Source: Desulfovibrio sp. (GTDB taxonomy: Bacteria > Desulfobacterota > Desulfovibrionia > Desulfovibrionales > Desulfovibrionaceae). From it: a stretch of 8,055 nucleotides of DNA. Both the position numbers and the translations under genes were made by a program. Under the pieces are notes generated by a model. That model made no database searches. It saw only the letters and a list, made by a program, of their open reading frames with translations, and was not told the DNA's origin. The DNA lies in NCBI GenBank assembly GCA_009773975.1, contig VSMX01000039.1, forward strand, positions 9,311 to 17,365, in the 5' to 3' direction. This document shows positions 1 to 5,228 of this stretch, piece after piece (position 1 is the stretch's first letter; each line of letters starts with the position of its first letter).

Positions 1-1392
1 ACCTGGCAAGAGGCCGAAAATCTTTTTGGCCAGGATTTGATAGGCATTGATGAAATGCGCAAATCGGTAAACGATCCGGTAGATCCGGAAACGGCGCGCG
101 CCATCCTGAATCTTCGTTCCTGGGATTTTTACCCCGCCACGCGTCTTGCCGATGGCAAGATTGTCTGGCTGCCCCTGGACTGGTTCAGGATGCTGGGCGA
201 ATTTAATGGTTCCAGCGCCGGCAACTCCGCTGAAGAATCCATTCTGCAAGGCATTTCCGAACTTCTGGAAAGGCATTGCTGCTGCCTGGCGGAAAGGGAA
301 CGCCCCATTTTGCCGACCATTGACCCCTCAACCTGCAAGGATCCTGTGCTTGCCAAACTGGTAGAAGCTTTCAGACGCGAGGGGATTTTGCTGATTCTCA
401 AGGATTTTTCCCAGGGCCTGCCCATGCCCTGTGTGGCCGCGCTGGCCCATGATCCCGCCACCTTTCCCGAAAAGAGCGAAATCGTTTTCACAGCCGGAAC
501 AGCATCATCCCCTGCAAAGGCCGCAATCCGGGCGATTACGGAAGTTGCCCAGCTTGGCGGCGACTTTTGCACATCCTCCTGCTACGAGGCTTCGGGCCTG
601 CCCAAGTTCACTTCTCCCGACCAATTTCACTGGCTCATGGAAGGGCCTGTTGTCAGCCTTGATACTTTGCCGGATATCTCATCCGGCGATATTCTTGAGG
701 AAATTTCCCGGCTTGTCCACGATCTTGCCCCCACAAATGTTTATGCGGTGGAAACAGCCCATCCGGATCTTGCCGTTCCCGCGCACTATTGCATTGCCCC
801 GGGCCTGGCCTTCCGTGAACGCGACCGCAACCAGTCCATTGGCCTTTTCACAGGCAGAAAGCTGGCCGAAGAAGGCAGATTCGCGGCTATTGAGGAACTG
901 GCCCGGCTTTGCCCCAATGCTCATTATCTGCCATTCTTCAGGGGCATGCTTGCCCTTGGCGCTGGCGATTACAAAAAGGCGGCCGAATTTTTCGCAGCCG
1001 CCGCGCCACTGCAGCCCGATGACGAAAGCCGCGCCCTTGCCATGTTTTACAATGGCCATGCGAAGACGCTCATGGATGACTGGGGCCAGGCCATTCCCGA
1101 GCTTTCCGCCGCCTTCCGGCTTTGCCCGTCAATGAAGGAATATGGCAATCTGCTGGGGGTGGCTCTTTTCAAGACAGGCTCATATCCCAAAGCGGAAGAA
1201 ATTTTCGGCAAGGTGCTCAAAATCGACAAGGGTTCGGCCATGGATCTGGCCAACAGGGGCATTTGCCGCAAATTGCAGGGGAAAAACGAGGCCGCGCTTG
1301 AAGATTTGCGAGCCGCGCTGGAACTTGAGCCGGATCTGGATTTTGCCCGCCGGCATCTGGAAGAATTGACGTATAATTGGAACATTGTCTAA
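1..1392 (+). CDS. YcaO-domain protein with C-terminal TPR region (5' end outside window)
   Basis: The frame is open from base 1, so the gene starts upstream; the TTG at 37 is only the first start-like codon in the window. Numbering from that TTG, a YcaO-type ATP-binding helix is visible (SAGNSAEES..ELLERH, about 60-80). A second conserved block follows (TAGTASSPAKAAIRAITEVAQ region, 152-172), then the end of the domain (VYAVET..IAPGL, 236-257). From about 283 to 440 it becomes alpha-helical with TPR-like pairs (GDYKKAAEFFAAAAPLQP, GSYPKAEEIFGKVLKID, GKNEAALEDLRAALELEP). YcaO proteins use ATP to activate peptide backbone amides for azoline, thioamide or related changes. E. coli YcaO, which as I recall also has a TPR-like C-terminus, has been linked to RimO-dependent methylthiolation of ribosomal protein S12. 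No precursor peptide, TfuA or dehydrogenase partner is visible here, so the substrate is unknown. An unusual Cys triplet (CCC, 81-83) sits just after the ATP-binding helix. The family call is firm; the function is open. Confidence 0.86.
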   Translation, partial: TWQEAENLFGQDLIGIDEMRKSVNDPVDPETARAILNLRSWDFYPATRLADGKIVWLPLDWFRMLGEFNGSSAGNSAEESILQGISELLERHCCCLAERERPILPTIDPSTCKDPVLAKLVEAFRREGILLILKDFSQGLPMPCVAALAHDPATFPEKSEIVFTAGTASSPAKAAIRAITEVAQLGGDFCTSSCYEASGLPKFTSPDQFHWLMEGPVVSLDTLPDISSGDILEEISRLVHDLAPTNVYAVETAHPDLAVPAHYCIAPGLAFRERDRNQSIGLFTGRKLAEEGRFAAIEELARLCPNAHYLPFFRGMLALGAGDYKKAAEFFAAAAPLQPDDESRALAMFYNGHAKTLMDDWGQAIPELSAAFRLCPSMKEYGNLLGVALFKTGSYPKAEEIFGKVLKIDKGSAMDLANRGICRKLQGKNEAALEDLRAALELEPDLDFARRHLEELTYNWNIV

Positions 1393-1406
1393 ACAATTGG
1401 CAGCAA

Positions 1407-2660
1407 ATGGACTTTTTTGGCAATATTGAAGATTTCTGGCAATGGCTGGACAGGCTTGGCCTTTTCAAGGTGAAGCTTGGCCTTGAGCGCATGGATCGCG
1501 CTCTGGCAAAATGCTGCCCCGGGCCATTGCCCTTTCCCGTGGTTCAGGTTCTGGGCACCAATGGCAAAGGATCTACCTCGACCTTTCTGGATTCCCTGGC
1601 CCGGGCCCATGGCATCCGCGCCGGCCTTTATACTTCCCCGCATTTTGTATCGCCACGGGAAAGAATACTTGTAAACGGGGCGCAGCTTTCCGGGAGGGAC
1701 TGGCTAGACTGCGCCAACCGGATTATGTCCGTCCTGCCAGACGGCGGGGATTTGAGCTATTTCGAATTTCTTACAGTCCTTGCCGTCATGCTTTTCAAAA
1801 AGCATGACGCGCAGCTGGCCATCATCGAAGCGGGGCTGGGCGGAAAAAACGACGCCACCACCGCTCTGGACGCCTGCATGCATGTTTTCACGCCCATTGA
1901 CATGGATCATGCAGCCATAATAGGGCCAGATCTTGCAGATATTGCCAGGGACAAGACAGCGGCCATCAAGCCGCAAAGCCAGGTCCTTTCCGCGCCCCAA
2001 TGCAGGCTGGCAGCGGAAATACTCCTGGAAAGGGCAAAAGCTTGCGGGGCAAAAATCAAATTTGCGCCCGAATTGTCCCAAAATTGCGCCACAGGTCTTG
2101 CCGGCGCCCACCAGCGCGTCAATGCCGGGCTGGCTTGCCTGGCCTTTGAACATATTGCTGGCAAACTTGGTATTGAGCCAGATGCCGCCGCGATTGCGGA
2201 AGGGCTTGAAGAAGCCTTCATACCCGGGCGCCTTCAGAAAATCAGGAATGATCCGCCAGTCCTGCTTGATGGCGGGCACAATCCCCATGCCCTGGGCAAG
2301 GTGCTTCCGGAAGCCAGAAAAATTCTGGGCGAAAAAATTTCGCTTGTCTTTTCCGCCCTTGCCGACAAGGATTGGCGGCAAATGGTTGAAATATTGACCA
2401 GGAATTTTCCACAAGCGCGATTTTTCGTGCCCACGCCCGACAATCCCCGGGCCCTGGCCGCCGATGTTATTTGCGGGCAAATCAATAGCCGGTTGCCAGG
2501 ACAGGCCCGGATGGTTAAAGATTCAGGCGCGGCATTCAGGCTGGCCCTGGACCAGGGCACGCCCGTGCTTGTCATTGGCTCGCTTTATCTTCTATCTGAA
2601 ATATATGTTAAATATCCCCAATACCTTCTGAAAACAGGAGCTGTCAGCAATGAAAAATGA
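1407..2660 (+). CDS. folC: Bifunctional dihydrofolate synthase / folylpolyglutamate synthase
   Basis: Cytosolic ATP-dependent Mur-ligase-family enzyme. It joins glutamate to dihydropteroate and then adds further glutamates to folates. The 417-residue length is normal. Visible motifs are the P-loop GTNGKGS (50-56), the YTSPHFVSPRERI loop (75-87), EAGLGGKNDATTA (141-153), the IDMDHAAIIG metal/ATP region (164-173), DIARDKTAAIKP with the likely modified lysine K183 (178-189), GRLQ (274-277) and LDGGHNPHAL (287-296). The usual GLGGRLDATN block reads GLGGKNDATT, a mild variation. I chose ATG 1407 because MDFFGNIEDFWQWLDRLGLF matches the usual FolC beginning. An in-frame TTG at 1377 would add ten unconvincing residues overlapping the upstream gene. 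The gene follows the YcaO gene by 14 bases with no strong Shine-Dalgarno, so coupled translation is likely. Its last 11 bases overlap the next gene. It contains a perfect 12-bp inverted repeat (1784-1809). Confidence 0.95.
   Translation: MDFFGNIEDFWQWLDRLGLFKVKLGLERMDRALAKCCPGPLPFPVVQVLGTNGKGSTSTFLDSLARAHGIRAGLYTSPHFVSPRERILVNGAQLSGRDWLDCANRIMSVLPDGGDLSYFEFLTVLAVMLFKKHDAQLAIIEAGLGGKNDATTALDACMHVFTPIDMDHAAIIGPDLADIARDKTAAIKPQSQVLSAPQCRLAAEILLERAKACGAKIKFAPELSQNCATGLAGAHQRVNAGLACLAFEHIAGKLGIEPDAAAIAEGLEEAFIPGRLQKIRNDPPVLLDGGHNPHALGKVLPEARKILGEKISLVFSALADKDWRQMVEILTRNFPQARFFVPTPDNPRALAADVICGQINSRLPGQARMVKDSGAAFRLALDQGTPVLVIGSLYLLSEIYVKYPQYLLKTGAVSNEK
1784..1809. repeat. Perfect 12-bp inverted repeat with 2-base centre inside folC
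   Basis: The arms CGTCATGCTTTT (1784-1795) and AAAAGCATGACG (1798-1809) are exact reverse complements separated only by CA. The repeat encodes the VMLFKKHD segment of FolC. In RNA it would make a tight hairpin, opening one or two A-U pairs at the top to form a loop. In DNA it is a near-palindrome. It has no following T-tract and so is not a standard terminator. Any role is unknown. Confidence 0.9.
2636..2640 (+). promoter_or_regulatory. Shine-Dalgarno AGGAG for the aminopeptidase gene
   Basis: AGGAG lies 9 bases before the ATG at 2650, inside the last codons of folC. This is the clearest ribosome-binding site in the window. It fixes the aminopeptidase start and implies that translation of the two genes is linked. 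Confidence 0.85.
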
Positions 2661-4023
2661 TCCGGCATACAAGGCCAAAAGCGCCTGGGAACATTATGAA
2701 AGCGATGAAGATCGCCAGAAAGTAATGAAATTTTCACGGGAATACATTGATTTTATAAGCAAGTGCAAAACCGAGCGGGAAACCATAGCGGAAGTTGCAA
2801 AAATATTGGCAAAGGCCGGTTTTTCGGAAGACTGGCAGAATGACAAGGTAATGGCGCCCTTGCGCGGGAAGGCCCTGTTCGCGGTCATCAAGGGCAGCGA
2901 GGATCCGGCAAATGGCATAAAATTGATTGCCGCCCATGCGGACAGCCCGCGACTGGACCTCAAGCAGCGGCCCATAACGGAGCAGGCCGGCATTGCCCAG
3001 GCCAGGACGCATTATTACGGCGGCCTCAAGCGTTATCAATGGCTGGCCAGGCCGCTTGCCCTGCATGGCGTGGTTATAGTGGATGGCGGCAAGAAAATCG
3101 AGGTGGCCATAGGTGAAAAGCCTGACGAGCCTGTTTTCTGCATTGCCGATCTTTTGCCGCATCTTGCAAAAGATCAGGGCCAGAAAAAGGTTGCGGAAGC
3201 CTTTGACGGTGAAAAGCTGAACATTGTGCTGGGCCACGAACCGCGCAAGACGGAGGAAGAGGAAAAAGAGCCGGCGCGCAAAAAGCTGCTTGATATCCTG
3301 CAGCAAAAATACGGCGTTACGGAAGAAGACCTGATCACGGCCGAACTTGAGGCCGTGCCAGCCGGCCCCGCAAGATTTGTCGGCCTTGATGAATCCATGA
3401 TTGGCGGTTATGGCCAGGACGACCGCATCTGCCTTTATTGCGCCCTTATGGCCCTGCTGGCCGTGGAAAAGCCCCGCCAGACAATTGCGGTAATGTTTTG
3501 GGACAAGGAGGAAATCGGTTCGGAAGGGGCAAGCGGCGCGTCTTCACGTTTTCTGCAATATTGCATAGAGGATCTGTGCCGCTCCTGGTGCCCGCAGGCC
3601 TCGCCTTCCCATGTTTTTTTGCGTACCAGGGCCATTTCCGCGGATGTTACGGCCGGGCTGGACCCGGATTACCAGGATGTGCATGAAAAGCAGAACGCGG
3701 CCCTGATGGGTTACGGACCAGTGTTTTCCAAATATACGGGATCTGGCGGCAAATACGGCGCAAATGACGCTGATGCCGAATTTTATGCCAGTTTGCGGGC
3801 CATGTTCAACAAGGCGGCCATTCCCTGGCAGGCGGCGGAACTGGGCAAGGTTGGCCTTGGCGGCGGCGGCACAGTTGCGCTGTTCATGGCTGCCTACGGC
3901 ATGCAGGTTATAGATCTTGGGCCGGCCCTGCTTTCGATGCACAGTCCTTTCGAGCTTTCCAGCATTGTTGATCTTTATTCAACATGGGAAGCTTACAAGG
4001 TATTTTTCATGTCAGACCATTGA
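2650..4023 (+). CDS. apeA: M18-family zinc aminopeptidase (ApeA type)
   Basis: Cytosolic dinuclear-metal exopeptidase expected to remove N-terminal residues from peptides. Members of the family usually form large tetrahedral (dodecameric) particles. The 457 residues match the bacterial ApeA subgroup, including its opening (KSAWEHYES..KTERET). Likely metal ligands and catalytic residues are H96 in HADSPRLDLK, D258 in GYGQDDRICLY, the E287/E288 pair in FWDKEEIGSEGA, D332 in ISADVTAGLDP and H431 in LSMHSPFELSS. GLGGGGT (403-409) is the usual Gly-rich loop. The stretch around 197-230 is highly charged (TEEEEKEPARKK) but appears usual for the subgroup. The start at ATG 2650 has AGGAG nine bases upstream. 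The gene overlaps folC by 11 bases and ends 31 bases before the sigma-54 activator. Exact substrate preference (acidic, neutral or hydrophobic N-terminus) cannot be read from the sequence. A 10-bp inverted repeat lies inside it. Confidence 0.93.
   Translation: MKNDPAYKAKSAWEHYESDEDRQKVMKFSREYIDFISKCKTERETIAEVAKILAKAGFSEDWQNDKVMAPLRGKALFAVIKGSEDPANGIKLIAAHADSPRLDLKQRPITEQAGIAQARTHYYGGLKRYQWLARPLALHGVVIVDGGKKIEVAIGEKPDEPVFCIADLLPHLAKDQGQKKVAEAFDGEKLNIVLGHEPRKTEEEEKEPARKKLLDILQQKYGVTEEDLITAELEAVPAGPARFVGLDESMIGGYGQDDRICLYCALMALLAVEKPRQTIAVMFWDKEEIGSEGASGASSRFLQYCIEDLCRSWCPQASPSHVFLRTRAISADVTAGLDPDYQDVHEKQNAALMGYGPVFSKYTGSGGKYGANDADAEFYASLRAMFNKAAIPWQAAELGKVGLGGGGTVALFMAAYGMQVIDLGPALLSMHSPFELSSIVDLYSTWEAYKVFFMSDH
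3148..3175. repeat. 10-bp perfect inverted repeat inside the aminopeptidase gene
   Basis: GATCTTTTGC (3148-3157) and GCAAAAGATC (3166-3175) are exact reverse complements around an 8-base spacer. The transcript could form a 10-bp hairpin in the region coding for ADLLPHLAKD. No T-run follows it, so it is not a canonical terminator. Chance is a serious possibility at this length. Confidence 0.85.
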
Positions 4024-4054
4024 CACTTTGGCCGGCAGTTCTTACAACTTGCAG

Positions 4055-5104
4055 ATGAATCTTGATACCAGCGGCATAATAGGCCAAAGTACAACGCTTG
4101 CGGAAGTTTTCAGGGTCCTCGGCAAAGTTGCGCCAACGGACAGCACTGTTCTGGTGACCGGGGAATCCGGCACTGGCAAGGAGCTTTTGGTGCGCGCCCT
4201 GCACGCCAACAGCAAGCGGGCCGACAAGCCCTTTGTGCCCATAAATTGCGGCGCAATTCCCAAGGAATTGCTGGAATCCGAACTGTTCGGCCACGAAAAA
4301 GGCGCCTTTACCCATGCAATCCGCTCCCGTCCCGGCCGTTTTGAGCTGGCCGACGGGGGCACGATTTTTCTGGATGAAATCGGCGAAATGGATCTGGCCC
4401 TCCAGGTCAAGATATTGCGCGTCCTCCAGGAAAAGGAAATCGAACGCGTTGGCGGCTCAGGCTCCAAAAAGGTGGATGTGCGCGTGGTTGCCGCCACAAA
4501 CAGGGATCTGGAAAAAGAAGTGACCGCTGGCCGTTTTCGCGAGGATCTCTATTACAGGCTGAACGTCATTCCGCTCCATTTGCCACCCCTGCGCGATCGC
4601 GGCAGCGATGTGATGCTGCTGGCCAATCATTTTCTGGAGCAGTTTTGCCGCAAGAAAGGTCGTCCCGTACTTGAGCTTGCGCCTGATACGCGAAAAATTC
4701 TTGCCGCCTACAACTGGCCGGGCAATGTACGCGAACTGGTCAACTTTATGGAACGCCTGTCAATTCTGGTGGACGGGGAAATTATCCATCCTTCCGACTT
4801 GCCGGACAAGATTCTCAATCAGGTTGGCGACATAGGCATTTTGCCCGAGCCGCCAGAGCCAGTGACCATACCGCCCGCAGCGGTTGAGCGCCCCGTTGAA
4901 CAGCCAGGCGGGGAATTTGTCTGGCCAGATCTGGATATTCTCGAAAAGAAGGGCGTCAATCTCAAGGAATTTCTCGATTCCATTGAAACTCGCCTGATCG
5001 ACCAGGCGCTGGCCATGGCTGACGGAGTAAAAAACCAGGCAGCCGAATACCTGGGCATCAAGCGCACCACCCTGATTGAAAAATTGAAAAAGCGTCAAAT
5101 ATAG
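4055..5104 (+). CDS. Minimal sigma-54 activator: AAA+ domain plus Fis-type HTH, no sensory domain
   Basis: Cytosolic DNA-binding ATPase (bacterial enhancer-binding protein) expected to remodel sigma-54 RNA polymerase for open-complex formation. With ATG 4055 it has 349 residues and begins directly with the AAA+ domain (IIGQSTTLAEVFRVLGKV). Visible are Walker A GESGTGKE (36-43), the sigma-54 contact loop as GAFTHA (83-88) rather than GAFTGA, Walker B GGTIFLDEIG (101-110), sensor I ATNRDL (147-152), the arginine-finger region FREDLYYRLN (161-170) and sensor II WPGNVREL (221-228). A Pro/Glu-rich linker (about 264-286) leads to a complete Fis-like HTH (about 305-346, ending GIKRTTLIEKLKK). There is no receiver, PAS or GAF domain, so control must be by a partner protein, as for PspF, or by its own level. 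ATG 4055 lacks a strong Shine-Dalgarno; longer in-frame starts would overlap the aminopeptidase gene and add non-family sequence. The sigma-54 promoter just downstream makes the next gene its likely target. Confidence 0.93.
   Translation: MNLDTSGIIGQSTTLAEVFRVLGKVAPTDSTVLVTGESGTGKELLVRALHANSKRADKPFVPINCGAIPKELLESELFGHEKGAFTHAIRSRPGRFELADGGTIFLDEIGEMDLALQVKILRVLQEKEIERVGGSGSKKVDVRVVAATNRDLEKEVTAGRFREDLYYRLNVIPLHLPPLRDRGSDVMLLANHFLEQFCRKKGRPVLELAPDTRKILAAYNWPGNVRELVNFMERLSILVDGEIIHPSDLPDKILNQVGDIGILPEPPEPVTIPPAAVERPVEQPGGEFVWPDLDILEKKGVNLKEFLDSIETRLIDQALAMADGVKNQAAEYLGIKRTTLIEKLKKRQI
4991..5008. promoter_or_regulatory. Candidate activator-binding dyad (possible upstream activating site)
   Basis: CGCCTGATCGACCAGGCG is a near-perfect palindrome: 6-bp arms around a TCGA core, with only the two flanking bases unpaired. 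Its centre is about 116 bases upstream of the -24 GG of the sigma-54 promoter, within the usual range for enhancer-binding proteins. It also lies in the codons for the conserved start of the HTH (RLIDQA), so coding constraint or chance could explain it. A second weaker dyad (CCAGG 5035-5039, CCTGG 5050-5054) lies nearby. Confidence 0.3.
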
Positions 5105-5114
5105 CCTGCTTTTA

Positions 5115-5130
5115 AGGCATTGATTTTGCA
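5115..5130 (+). promoter_or_regulatory. Sigma-54 (-24/-12) promoter for the exported TPR gene
   Basis: AGGCATTGATTTTGCA fits the sigma-54 consensus TGGCACG-N4-TTGCW. GG (5116-5117) and GC (5128-5129) are exactly 10 bases apart, the -24 element matches GGCA and the -12 element matches TTGCA completely. It starts 11 bases after the activator's stop codon and is followed by an A/T-rich stretch. Transcription would begin near 5141, giving a leader of about 88 bases. No comparable sigma-70 promoter is seen in this gap. Confidence 0.7.
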
Positions 5131-5159
5131 TTAATGTGAAAAAATATATTCCGTTATCC

Positions 5160-5202
5160 TGAAGCAGTCCGGGGGAGCCTGCGGGCAATGGATTCTGCTT
5201 CA
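5160..5202 (+). promoter_or_regulatory. Structured mRNA leader of the exported TPR gene
   Basis: TGAAGCAG (5160-5167) pairs perfectly with CTGCTTCA (5195-5202). The stem can continue as TCC (5168-5170) with GGA (5190-5192) across a two-base bulge, and a small inner hairpin GCC-TGCG-GGC (5177-5186) fits in the loop. It would lie about 20 bases into the predicted sigma-54 transcript and end 26 bases before the start codon. No T-tract follows, so it is not a terminator. It could control translation or stability, or be a DNA operator. Confidence 0.5.
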
Positions 5203-5228
5203 CCAAAAACCGTAAGAAAGCATCATCA

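Noticed and set aside
37..39. TTG as the true start of the YcaO protein
   Set aside because: The frame is open back to base 1, no Shine-Dalgarno is present, and YcaO proteins normally have more sequence before this point. The gene is treated as cut by the window edge.
1377..1406. TTG start for folC
   Set aside because: It adds ten non-family residues and overlaps the YcaO gene; ATG 1407 gives the usual FolC beginning.
1704..2480. Long open frame on the minus strand inside folC
   Set aside because: It is antisense to the conserved FolC motifs, and its translation resembles no family.
3917..4054. Longer in-frame start for the sigma-54 activator, overlapping the aminopeptidase gene by about 107 bases
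   Set aside because: The extra residues do not resemble any activator N-terminus and lie in the second frame of the aminopeptidase's conserved C-terminus. ATG 4055 leads straight into a normal AAA+ beginning.
5104..5118. Small hairpin GCCT/AGGC as a terminator after the activator gene
   Set aside because: The stem has only 4 bp and no T-tract; it overlaps the -24 element. Read-through into the TPR gene remains possible.
5126..5150. Sigma-70 promoter TTGCAT ... TATATT
   Set aside because: The spacer is only 13 bases; the same TTGCA fits the -12 element of a sigma-54 promoter far better.
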